Source of the DNA: Thiosymbion sp942492625
GTDB lineage: Bacteria; Pseudomonadota; Gammaproteobacteria; Chromatiales; Chromatiaceae
NCBI GenBank assembly: GCA_942492625.1
Contig: CALOFM010000022.1
Location: 62,001-126,000, forward strand
DNA length: 64,000 bases
Direction: 5' to 3'
Shown here: piece after piece, positions 25,669-33,846 of the stretch
Layout of the letters: every line of letters starts with the position of its first letter
Position numbering within the stretch: position 1 is the stretch's first letter
The notes under the pieces: generated by a model
What the model was told of the DNA's origin: nothing
The model's database searches: none
The model's input: only the letters and a program-made list of their open reading frames with translations
Program-made: the position numbers and the translations under genes

Positions 25669-26768
25669 GACTCCTCCACCTCCTGGCGTTTGAACTTCAT
25701 TGAGATATGGAAGCGCTCCTTGCCGCTGCCAGCCACTTGGACCACGGGCGAGCGGAAGGTCACGTCGGTTATCCCCGGCGCTTGATCGAGCAGATCGATC
25801 AAGGCCGTGGCCTGGGCGGATTCCCCGCGGATTTGTATCTCACCCTCGCGGAAATCCAAATTCTGCACCCAGGTGTCATCGGGGAGGCGCTCCGTGAGCT
25901 CCTGCAGCAAATCGATCATCCGCGGCTGCTCCCACTTGGCCTGTAGGACCGCCACGCTCCCCTGGCGTGCACGCTCCAGCGTGGTGCGCATCTCGTGCAC
26001 CTTCTCGGCACGCCCCTTGAGGGATTCGACGCTGGCTGCGCGGTCGCTACGGATCTGGTGCATCTGCCAGATAGGGGTTGCCAGTGCCGCTGCCAAGAGA
26101 ACAAACACCAGCAACAGCAGGATCTTGGTTGGACTGAAAACGCCCGAGCCGCGTTGCGGGCGCTCGGCAGTGGGCAGCAGATTAGCCTTCGACCAGGCGC
26201 CATCCCAGGTCAACCGTTCCGCCGGTGCGCCACCATCGCGCAGGCGTTGAAGCCATTCTCGTGCCAGATCGCGGCGGCACAACGCCAAATCCACTCCGAT
26301 CTTTCCTCCCGGAACCGGCTCCTCCGCAACCTGGAAATCGAAGTAGACCTGATCTGCCCGGAACGGCGAGAGGCGGTCAATCTCATACCCCAGGACTTGC
26401 GGCAAGTTGCCCCGCACCTGGGCGGGAAACGAGACGCGCCGCGTCAGGACCTTATCCGCGGCGAGCTGGACCACAGACCTGTGCTGTCTGCCCTTGACAC
26501 CGGCAAGGACCGACTGCAGAGTGCCGGGAACCTCTGCATCCAGCTCTCCCAAGACTGCCCGCTCTCCGCTCTGTATTTGGTAGACTCTTGCCGTCGCCCC
26601 TTCGGGCGCGACGATCAGGCGTTGGTCCCGGCGCGCCAGGAGGCGGCGCAGCCCTCCCGGGAGGCAGACGACCAAGGCGTCATACCAACGTTCGAAAAAA
26701 TCGTCGAGCGAAAACCCGGTCTTGAAGGCCGGCATACGCAGGGAGCTGAAGGCTTCAATGCGGGCCAT
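25665..26768 (-). CDS. gspL: Type II secretion protein GspL, PilM/PilN-like
   Basis: A 367-residue protein with a cytoplasmic actin-like domain (residues about 1-210). One membrane segment (ILLLLVFVLLAAALATPIW) and a PilN-like periplasmic domain follow, including DLLQELTERLPDDTWVQNL and LLDQAPGITDVTFRSPV. GspL recruits the GspE ATPase to the membrane platform. It is followed by gspM with an ATGA overlap. A 180-bp non-coding spacer separates it from gspK upstream. Confidence 0.85.
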   Translation of the reverse strand: MARIEAFSSLRMPAFKTGFSLDDFFERWYDALVVCLPGGLRRLLARRDQRLIVAPEGATARVYQIQSGERAVLGELDAEVPGTLQSVLAGVKGRQHRSVVQLAADKVLTRRVSFPAQVRGNLPQVLGYEIDRLSPFRADQVYFDFQVAEEPVPGGKIGVDLALCRRDLAREWLQRLRDGGAPAERLTWDGAWSKANLLPTAERPQRGSGVFSPTKILLLLVFVLLAAALATPIWQMHQIRSDRAASVESLKGRAEKVHEMRTTLERARQGSVAVLQAKWEQPRMIDLLQELTERLPDDTWVQNLDFREGEIQIRGESAQATALIDLLDQAPGITDVTFRSPVVQVAGSGKERFHISMKFKRQEVEES

Positions 26769-26948
26769 CCCGTTTCAGCAAACTGAGTCCCGTTGCGGAA
26801 TCAACGCCATGTCACCAGTGTGTCGCGACCGAGAACCGAGGCGCGGTGATCTTTCGTAGAATAAGAGTGCGTCAAAGATGCGCATTCCCCGCGAAAAAGT
26901 AAAGCCCTTGCGAGCAGATGCGTGCATCGGCGCACAGGCTCACAAGCG

Positions 26949-27890
26949 TCATTCCCCGCGGTCACCGGATCTCGAGCCGTTCTCCTGCGCAGACGCGGCA
27001 GGGCGCTCGGCGACCAACCCGAAACGTCGCCACAGCAGGCTGAAAGGCGGTTTACCACCCGGCTCGACGAGCACCAGAGCCTCCATGCTCAGGCCTGGCT
27101 CGTCCTCGGCCAGCCGGGTGACACGGATCCGGTAAAGCGGGCCGCCGCGGTTCAGGGAAACAACCTCCTGAGCGCCGTCCTCAATCAGGGCCTGCTGCTC
27201 CTGCTGCGCGAGCTCAGCCTCGGCCAATGTGATCCCCTGCACGGCCGCTTGGACCAGAGGGTGGGCGAACTCCTGATCCACTTCGGGGGTACCTGAATCC
27301 ACGGTGAGGGCCGGTGCCAGGGTGCGGTAGAGCTCGGAATCCACACCCAACACCAGCTGCAGCTCCTCCACGCTGTCGAAGGGCCCGTCTTTGGCGCCGT
27401 ATGAGCGCCCCGCGGCTTCGTAGTCGCCATCCTCGGCCCCGTTGAGCTGGGTGAAGTCATCGAGGTCGCGCCAGTCCTCGACGGCATCGGCGAGGGCGGC
27501 ACCCTCTTCCTCCGGCAGCTCCAGGGCGGTTGTCAGGCCGACCAAGAGCTCTTTCCCCGCCACGTTGAGATCGATTCGGGACGCCTCGTTGAATACCTGG
27601 ATCTCCAGGGACTCGCCGCCGAACCGCCATGGCCGTGCCATGCCGTCCGGAACCCAGACATCGGTCTCCTCATCGAGCACCGTGGCCGGGGCCAGCAGGT
27701 TGAGAATCGCAAAGCTTACAGCGGCCTCTGACACTGCACGAAAGCGCACCGTGGCCAGCTGATTCCCAGCCAGCGTGGTCTCGGTACGCTGTGCCGCAGT
27801 CAGTCCCACGGCGATGATGGTGAGCAGGGCAAGGACCCAAAGCACCAGCATGAGGGCAATCCCGCGCTGCGCAGCAAGCCGCCCGCTCAC
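26949..27890 (-). CDS. gspK: Type II secretion minor pseudopilin GspK
   Basis: A 313-residue pseudopilin at the pilus tip. The prepilin start is RGIALMLVLWVLALLTIIAVGL, with Gly before the processed residue. The large body contains FNEASRIDLNVAGKELLVGL and VEELQLVLGVDSELYRTLAP, which match the GspK alpha domain. The start is a GTG at 27890 that overlaps the gspJ stop (GTGA). The alternative ATG far upstream in the same frame lies inside gspJ and is rejected. It acts with GspI and GspJ as the tip complex. Confidence 0.88.
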   Translation of the reverse strand: MSGRLAAQRGIALMLVLWVLALLTIIAVGLTAAQRTETTLAGNQLATVRFRAVSEAAVSFAILNLLAPATVLDEETDVWVPDGMARPWRFGGESLEIQVFNEASRIDLNVAGKELLVGLTTALELPEEEGAALADAVEDWRDLDDFTQLNGAEDGDYEAAGRSYGAKDGPFDSVEELQLVLGVDSELYRTLAPALTVDSGTPEVDQEFAHPLVQAAVQGITLAEAELAQQEQQALIEDGAQEVVSLNRGGPLYRIRVTRLAEDEPGLSMEALVLVEPGGKPPFSLLWRRFGLVAERPAASAQENGSRSGDRGE

Positions 27891-28678
27891 GGCCTCTTCG
27901 GCCTCTTCGGATTCTGCCGCTGGTCCAGCTGGGGCAGGAGAATCAGCATATCCGGCCATGACTGCTCCAGCGTCGTCAGGTGAATGCGAATGGCCAAAGG
28001 CATGCGGGGTTGCTCCAACCATTCCGGATACCAGTCGGGCTCCTCCATCCCCTCATCGATACCGAAATAGGTGATTTCCAGCTCCGCCACGCCGTCGAGC
28101 AACAGGGTTCTGCCGTAGGCCCCGGCGGCAAGGTCCTCCTCCAGGGGACCGCTGTCAGAGATACCTCGCCCGCCCTCGAACGGCTCCCACTCGGGAATGC
28201 CGCCGAAGCCTTCGAGGACGTCGGGGTGCAGCAGCCAGCGCGTGAGCACCAGCTGGGCCTCCCCCTCCAAGGACAGCCTCAGGATATACAGTCCGGGGGT
28301 CCCGACGTGCTCCGAGAGAGGTGCGACGAACTCCAGAGTCTGGGCATCACCGGCGAATATCAGCACCTGCTCGGCATCAAACTCCACCCGCGCCGGCCGC
28401 GTTTGCGTCAACACTCGCTCCAGAAAATTGCGCGCGATGCGCGGCTCGGCGGTCCGCTCGGCGACGGTTTCAACCCCCTCCCAGGCGCTGGTGCCCAAAC
28501 GCAACCCGGAGAACAGCAACAGGGTGATCAGACTCATGAGAGCCAGCGCGATCAACAGCTCCACCAGCGTGAAGCCGGTTACCAGGGCCGAGGACCGAGG
28601 GCCGAGGGCCGGGGAGGAATGAGACGGCCTGTCGGCGAAAATCCGCATGGGGCGGTGCTGTGGCTCGGCTACCCTCAA
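27887..28678 (-). CDS. gspJ: Type II secretion minor pseudopilin GspJ
   Basis: A 263-residue pseudopilin with processing site and helix VTGFTLVELLIALALMSLIT, a long periplasmic body and a basic tail. A TTG at 28678 overlaps the gspI TGA (TTGA), giving translational coupling. An internal ATG at 28648 is an alternative start. It is unusually acidic near the middle (GGRGISDSGPLEEDLAAG). Its role is in the tip complex with GspI and GspK. Confidence 0.88.
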   Translation of the reverse strand: MRVAEPQHRPMRIFADRPSHSSPALGPRSSALVTGFTLVELLIALALMSLITLLLFSGLRLGTSAWEGVETVAERTAEPRIARNFLERVLTQTRPARVEFDAEQVLIFAGDAQTLEFVAPLSEHVGTPGLYILRLSLEGEAQLVLTRWLLHPDVLEGFGGIPEWEPFEGGRGISDSGPLEEDLAAGAYGRTLLLDGVAELEITYFGIDEGMEEPDWYPEWLEQPRMPLAIRIHLTTLEQSWPDMLILLPQLDQRQNPKRPKRP

Positions 28679-29139
28679 CGGGGGATCTCGGCGTTCGGCG
28701 CGTTCGGCACCGCCGGCTGAGCCGCGTTTGGCGAAGCAGAAAAGCCGAGGTCGCCGGAAGAATCCGTAAGCCGCAACGTACTCAATGAGACCTGCCGACG
28801 GCCACGGGCATCATCCCAGAAGACCACCGCCGTCACCAGTAACGGCTCCAACGCCGGCTCCCAAGGTAGCTCTCCCGGGTCGTAGGGCTCGATGGAGACC
28901 TGCCAGCCGAGCCCGTCCTCCGGCTCGCCGCTATGGGTTCCCGGCTCCAGGTCGATCTCGACCCCGACGGAGTTGAGGCGCGCCTCGGCAAGCGTGGCGG
29001 CGCGGGAGTAGGTGCCACTGAGGACGGTTGTATTCATCGCTTGGGAGAAGACTTGGATCAACAGGCCCAGGCTCAACGCCAGGATTGCGAAGGCGACGAC
29101 CACCTCCAGCAGCGAGAAGCCAGCTTCGCGCGCACCCAT
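28675..29139 (-). CDS. gspI: Type II secretion minor pseudopilin GspI
   Basis: A 154-residue pseudopilin. The prepilin processing and hydrophobic segment is REAGFSLLEVVVAFAILALS. I chose the ATG at 29139 because the signal begins just after it; the open frame upstream has no pilin features. The C-terminus contains a small Ala/Pro/Asn-rich tail (NAAQPAVPNAPNAEIPR). It is followed by gspJ with a TTGA overlap. Confidence 0.88.
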   Translation of the reverse strand: MGAREAGFSLLEVVVAFAILALSLGLLIQVFSQAMNTTVLSGTYSRAATLAEARLNSVGVEIDLEPGTHSGEPEDGLGWQVSIEPYDPGELPWEPALEPLLVTAVVFWDDARGRRQVSLSTLRLTDSSGDLGFSASPNAAQPAVPNAPNAEIPR

Positions 29140-29384
29140 GACCGCAGAGGAACAAAATGACGCGGAACCTGGGTGCGGGCACCCGGCTAGCCTTTCAAAT
29201 GTGGGAGGACGAAGGCGATTTTTGTGCAATCTCATACCATCTAGCTTGTCTTTTAGCCCATGATGCAGGCCGAACCGAGCTCGACACCCTCCTCGCGGCT
29301 TGCCAACAGATCGTCTAGGGTCATGGGCTTCAGTGCTTCCGTATGTTCGGTTACCTGCAGGTCGTCGAGATCAAACGAAGCCGG

Positions 29385-29927
29385 TTATTGCGCCTCCCAC
29401 GTGGCCATACGGATACGCCCGGTCAGCCACTGGACACCGACCTGATATCCCGTGCCGTCGCGGGACAGGATAATGCGCCCGCCGGTGGAGCTGCCGTCAG
29501 GATAGAAGCGGACCACGCCGGCATGCTGGCTCAGCATCTCCTTTTCGGCCGCCTCCAGCTTCAGCTTCAGTCCCTCCGGGAGCGTGCCGCTGCGGTAGCC
29601 GCCGTCGACCTTGAAGGTCCGTTCCTCCAGGTCGAGTGTGAAGGCCGTGTCACTCCCGCTACGAATCGCCTCCTCCCGCGCCAAGCGCAATCCAGCCGCA
29701 ACGCGGCGCGCGGACGACTTTAGCTCGACCCCGGGGAGGGCGGCGGTGATCAGAGGGGGGGTGATAGCGAGCAGGAGGGCGGCGATGGCCAGCACCACCA
29801 CGAGCTCAAGCAGGGTGAAACCGGAGATGAGGACCGAGGGCCGAGGGCGCAGGGCCGAGGAGCGGGAGACGTAGCGATTGCCGTTCCGCGCAGACGTCCC
29901 GTTGATGTCCAACTCTGCGGTCAGCAC
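29385..29927 (-). CDS. gspH: Type II secretion minor pseudopilin GspH
   Basis: A protein of up to 180 residues with processing site and helix ISGFTLLELVVVLAIAALLL, then RVAAGLRLAREEAIRSGSDT, a hallmark of GspH/FimT-like minor pseudopilins. It ends QWLTGRIRMATWEAQ. The preceptor before the Gly is long if the ATG at 29927 is used, so a later start is possible. The 245 bp between its stop and gspI has no assigned gene. About 43 codons directly after the stop, in the same frame, look protein-like (see findings). Confidence 0.87.
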   Translation of the reverse strand: MLTAELDINGTSARNGNRYVSRSSALRPRPSVLISGFTLLELVVVLAIAALLLAITPPLITAALPGVELKSSARRVAAGLRLAREEAIRSGSDTAFTLDLEERTFKVDGGYRSGTLPEGLKLKLEAAEKEMLSQHAGVVRFYPDGSSTGGRIILSRDGTGYQVGVQWLTGRIRMATWEAQ

Positions 29928-29984
29928 ATGAAGGTATCCGTTTGTGTCCGCCTTGGCCCTGGACCCTATTCCCTGTCTCCTCTC

Positions 29985-30455
29985 CTACTCCCACCCGCGC
30001 ACGTCCTGGTCTTCTCCTTCGCCCCCTTCCCGGTTGTCGGCGCCCAGGGTCCAGATGTCGACGGATCCATGTTCGCCGGGCGAACGATATTCATAGTCGA
30101 ATCCCCAGGGGTCCTTTGGGACCTGAGACTTCTTCAGGTAGGGGCCGTTCCAATTCTTGGCGTCCCCCGACTGCTCCACCAAGGCCTGCAGCCCGTCGTT
30201 GGTGGTCGGGTAGCGGCCAATCTCCAGCCGGTAGATGTCCAAGGCCCCGCTCAGCTCTTCTATCTGGATACGCGCGGTTTTGGTCTTGGAGCTGCCCAGG
30301 GCCTTCATGACCTGAGGCCCCACAAGCCCAACCAGGAGACCGAGTATGGCGAGCACTACCAGCAGCTCGACCAGGGTGAAACCGGAGGAGAGGCGCGAGA
30401 GGCGAGGTCCGAGGCCCGAGCAGGACCCGGATAGTCTGAAGTTTTGCATTTGCAT
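29985..30455 (-). CDS. gspG: Type II secretion major pseudopilin GspG
   Basis: The major subunit of the pseudopilus, about 156 residues from the ATG at 30455. The signal and helix are SSGFTLVELLVVLAILGLLV, followed by LDIYRLEIGRYPTTNDGLQA, YLKKSQVPKDPWGFDYEYRS and the acidic calcium-binding end with GADNREGGEGEDQD. The spacer from gspF holds a strong hairpin. GspG is the most abundant component in type II systems, which may explain separate control. Confidence 0.92.
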   Translation of the reverse strand: MQMQNFRLSGSCSGLGPRLSRLSSGFTLVELLVVLAILGLLVGLVGPQVMKALGSSKTKTARIQIEELSGALDIYRLEIGRYPTTNDGLQALVEQSGDAKNWNGPYLKKSQVPKDPWGFDYEYRSPGEHGSVDIWTLGADNREGGEGEDQDVRGWE

Positions 30456-30505
30456 CACACGAATTTTTTTGCCGTATAGTCGCTCAAGCATTCTATCTTG
30501 TATCA

Positions 30506-30556
30506 ATCGGGCTTATCGAGGGGCGAATTCTGGATTCGCCCCTCGAAAAGCCCGAT
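30506..30556 (-). promoter_or_regulatory. Large near-perfect stem-loop between gspF and gspG
   Basis: The arms ATCGGGCTT (30506-30514) and CGAGGGGCGAAT (30517-30528) pair with ATTCGCCCCTCG (30534-30545) and AAGCCCGAT (30548-30556). This gives 21 base pairs with one 2x2 internal loop and a 5-base loop. It begins directly after the gspF stop codon (TAG, minus strand). It could be an RNA processing or stabilising element that raises gspG mRNA, a partial terminator, or an inserted REP element. The outer arm is the same motif as the repeat at 9384. Confidence 0.7.
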
Positions 30557-31765
30557 CTACATCACGAGCTCATTCGCTCCCAGAATCGGGACGATGATCG
30601 AGATGATGATCCCGGCGACGACGATGCCCATCCCGATGATCAGGATCGGCTCGAGCAGGGTGAGCATACGTTTCACGCTGGTCTGGGTCTCCTTGTCGTA
30701 GACCTCCGCCACCTTGGACAGCATGGCGTCGAGGCTGCCGGACTCTTCCCCCACCCGGATCATCTGGAGCGCCATCTGGGGCAGGATCTGGCGCCGCGCC
30801 ACAGGCTCGGCCAAGCCTCGGCCATGCTTGAGGTCCTCGGCCGCCTCGCCCAGGAGTCCGGAGAGCTTGCGGTTGGACACGACCTCCTTGGACAGGTTGA
30901 GGGCGCTGAGCAGCGGTAGCCCGTTCTTGAGCAGGGTGGAGAGTGTATGGCACAGGCGGGCGGTCTCCAGCTTCCAGATCAGGTCTCCGAACAGTGGCAG
31001 GTCCAGCAGCTTGTGGTCGACCCGGGTGCGCACCACCGGGTTCTGCAGCCAGCGCTCCAGGCCCAGGGCGATGAGCGCGAGCGCCAAGAGCATGGCCCAC
31101 CAGTAATCGCGGAACAAATCGCCGATGGCGATGACGATGCGGGTGGGCAGGGGCAAAGCGGCTCCCATATCCTCGAACAGAACCGTGAACTGGGGAACCA
31201 CGAAAACCAGCAACAGAATCACGGACATACCGGCGACGAACAGCAGAATGGCGGGGTAGACCAGGGCGGAGGTGACGGTCTCCTTAAGATCGGCGGAGCG
31301 CTCCAGGTATTCGGCAAGGCGGACGAGGACCGCTTCCAGGGCGCCGCTCACCTCACCGGCGCGTACCATGTTCACATACAGGCGCGGAAACTGTCCGTCC
31401 TGCTCCTCAAGCGCGGCGGAGAAGGTGGCACCGCCGCGGACCCGCTCTTGCAGGTTCTGAAGGACGCGTACGATGCGCTCCTCGTCGGTGAGGTCGATCA
31501 GAACCTGCAGGGAGCGGTCGAGGGTCATTCCCGAATCCAGCAGGGTCGAGAGCTCGCGGGTGAGCACGCCGATCTCTTTGATGGTGAGACCGCGGGTGCG
31601 GGTGCGGCGCAGCTGGTCACGCAGGCCGCCTGCACGCCGGGCCTGGATCGGAATCAGGCCCTCTCCCTGGAGTTGACGCACCACCGCGGCCTCGTCGGCC
31701 GCCTCCAGCTCGCCCTCCACCGGCTCCCCGTCCGGGCGCACCGCCTTGTAGCTGTACAGCGCCAT
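30557..31765 (-). CDS. gspF: Type II secretion inner-membrane protein GspF
   Basis: A 402-residue polytopic platform protein with two GspF domains. Membrane helices are VYPAILLFVAGMSVILLLVF, the segment near DYWWAMLLALALIALGL, and the C-terminal ILIIGMGIVVAGIIISIIVP. The N-terminus (MALYSYKAVRPDGEPVEGEL) is typical. The gene starts with an ATG overlapping the gspE stop (ATGA). The hairpin follows its stop codon. Confidence 0.93.
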   Translation of the reverse strand: MALYSYKAVRPDGEPVEGELEAADEAAVVRQLQGEGLIPIQARRAGGLRDQLRRTRTRGLTIKEIGVLTRELSTLLDSGMTLDRSLQVLIDLTDEERIVRVLQNLQERVRGGATFSAALEEQDGQFPRLYVNMVRAGEVSGALEAVLVRLAEYLERSADLKETVTSALVYPAILLFVAGMSVILLLVFVVPQFTVLFEDMGAALPLPTRIVIAIGDLFRDYWWAMLLALALIALGLERWLQNPVVRTRVDHKLLDLPLFGDLIWKLETARLCHTLSTLLKNGLPLLSALNLSKEVVSNRKLSGLLGEAAEDLKHGRGLAEPVARRQILPQMALQMIRVGEESGSLDAMLSKVAEVYDKETQTSVKRMLTLLEPILIIGMGIVVAGIIISIIVPILGANELVM

Positions 31766-33846
31766 CAGGTCTCCTCGGCTACGCGCATAACCTCTTCGAC
31801 GGTGGTCCGTCCGTCCAACGCCTTGCGCAGTCCGTCATCGTACATGGTCAGCATCCCCTCGGCGATCGCTTGACGCTGGATCTCAGTGGCGGTGGCGTGA
31901 GAGAGCACCGCCTGGCGAATGCCATCGCTCATGAGCAGGACCTCGGTGATCACCATGCGACCCAAATAGCCGGTCTCGTTGCACTTGTCACAACCTACCG
32001 GGCGATGGAGCTGGATGTCGTCGTCGTCCGGGTCGCGCACGCGAACGAACTTCAACGCGATCTCCGGCAGAGGCTCGTAACGCTCGCGGCAGTGCGGGCA
32101 GAGCCGGCGCACCAGCCGCTGTGCGAGAATACCGTTGATCGTGGAGGTCAGCAGATAATCGTCCACTCCCATGTCCAAGAGGCGGGTCACGCCGCTGGCC
32201 GCATCGTTGGTGTGCAAGGTCGAGAGCACCACGTGACCGGTGAGGGCCGACTGCACCGCGATGCGGGCCGTCTCCAGGTCACGCATCTCGCCCACCATGA
32301 TGATATCCGGGTCCTGACGCACGATGGAGCGCAGGGCCCCCGCGAATGTCATGCCGATCTGCGGCTTGACCTGGATCTGGTTGATTCCCGGGAGCTGATA
32401 CTCCACCGGGTCCTCGACCGTGATGATCTTGCGCTCCTGGGTGTTCAGCCGGCTCATCGCGGTATATAAGGTCGTGCTCTTTCCGCTGCCGGTGGGGCCC
32501 GTGACCAGGAAGATCCCGTATGGCATTTCCAGAATCTCGCCGACGCGCTCCCGCGGCGAGCCGTCGAAGCCCAGGGCGCCGAAATCGAAACGCACGGTCT
32601 CCTTGTCGAGCAGGCGCATGACCACGCTCTCGCCGAACATGGTCGGCACGGTGGACACGCGCAGATCCAGCTCCTTACCCTGCACCCGCAGCGGAATACG
32701 ACCGTCCTGGGGCAACCGACGCTCGGCGATGTTGAGCTTGGACAGGATCTTTACGCGGGAGATGACCGCTGCGGTGGAACGCGGCGGCGGGGAATCGACC
32801 TCCTTCAGAATGCCGTCGATGCGGTAGCGGACCTTGAGCTCGTCCTCGAAGGGCTCGATGTGGATGTCCGAGGCGCGGGACGCGACGGCCTTCTGGACGA
32901 TCTGGTTGACCATCCGGATCACCGGGGCCTCGCTGGCCAAGTCCTTTAGGTGCTCAATGTCGTCCTCGGAGACGTCTCCGAACCCGGCGGCAAGGTCGTC
33001 TTCGTCCCCTTCCTCCTCATCCTTCTCGTACAGGCGCTCCAGGGCCAGCTCTATCTCGGAAGGCAAACCGACGGCGGGGGCCACCGTCTTGCCCGCGGCC
33101 ATGGCTACTGCGTCTGCCACGAACGGGTCGGCGGGATCCGCGAGCGCAACGGCAAGCTCCGTCTCGTCCTCGCGTAGCGGCAACACCCTTGCATCTTTGA
33201 GAAAGCGTAGGCTCAGCGTCTCCGACGCCACCGGCGCCTCCGGGAAATCCGCAGCCTCCGCCAGCGGAAGGTCCATGACCTGCGAGAAGGCCTGGGCCAT
33301 GTCCCGCTCCGAGACCAGACCCAGGCGGATCATCATGCGCAAAATCTCGTCGCCGCTCTCCTCGGCTAGCCGCCGGCCGCGCGCGAGATCCGTGTTGCTG
33401 AGCTTCCCGCCGTCCTGCAGGAATGCGATGATCCGGTGCGCCGGTAGATCCGTGGTTTGCGGTGCTGCATCGTTGGCGTCGAGCGCCGACGTTTCTGCAT
33501 CCCCGACTCCCTGGTCGGAAGCCTCCCGCGCCGTCTTCTCTGAGACCTCATCGGCCGAGACCTCCATGCGTTCGTCGTTCGAGACCTCCGAGCCCCTTTC
33601 GGCCGAGACCGGGACTAGCTGCGCCTCCACGGACCCGGTATGCAGATCGTCCAACTCAAGCAAAAGCGGCTCGTCCTCGGCTGCGCCTTGTGCCGCACCG
33701 CCGTCCGTAAGACAGGGGACAACCTCGTTCGAGGCATCGATTTCGATCGGCACCGCCTCTTCAGGCACACCATCAACGGGCACGGGCTGGCGCTCCTCGT
33801 CAGGCTCCTCGGAAGGGGGGCGATCAACCATCGTGATGTCAGTCAT
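31765..33846 (-). CDS. gspE: Type II secretion ATPase GspE with extended acidic N-terminus
   Basis: A 693-residue cytoplasmic ATPase that drives pseudopilus assembly. Walker A is VTGPTGSGKSTTLY, the Asp box is TVEDPVEYQLPGINQ and the Walker B region is RQDPDIIMVGEMRD. The His box is LSTLHTNDAASG, and there is a zinc site CPHC with CDKC. The first about 160 residues are acidic and low-complexity before the N1 domain (RRLAEESGDEILRMMIRLGL). Most GspE proteins lack such an extension. The ATG at 33846 overlaps the capD stop by 8 bp (ATGACTGA), tying secretion genes to the glycan genes upstream. Confidence 0.93.
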   Translation of the reverse strand: MTDITMVDRPPSEEPDEERQPVPVDGVPEEAVPIEIDASNEVVPCLTDGGAAQGAAEDEPLLLELDDLHTGSVEAQLVPVSAERGSEVSNDERMEVSADEVSEKTAREASDQGVGDAETSALDANDAAPQTTDLPAHRIIAFLQDGGKLSNTDLARGRRLAEESGDEILRMMIRLGLVSERDMAQAFSQVMDLPLAEAADFPEAPVASETLSLRFLKDARVLPLREDETELAVALADPADPFVADAVAMAAGKTVAPAVGLPSEIELALERLYEKDEEEGDEDDLAAGFGDVSEDDIEHLKDLASEAPVIRMVNQIVQKAVASRASDIHIEPFEDELKVRYRIDGILKEVDSPPPRSTAAVISRVKILSKLNIAERRLPQDGRIPLRVQGKELDLRVSTVPTMFGESVVMRLLDKETVRFDFGALGFDGSPRERVGEILEMPYGIFLVTGPTGSGKSTTLYTAMSRLNTQERKIITVEDPVEYQLPGINQIQVKPQIGMTFAGALRSIVRQDPDIIMVGEMRDLETARIAVQSALTGHVVLSTLHTNDAASGVTRLLDMGVDDYLLTSTINGILAQRLVRRLCPHCRERYEPLPEIALKFVRVRDPDDDDIQLHRPVGCDKCNETGYLGRMVITEVLLMSDGIRQAVLSHATATEIQRQAIAEGMLTMYDDGLRKALDGRTTVEEVMRVAEET

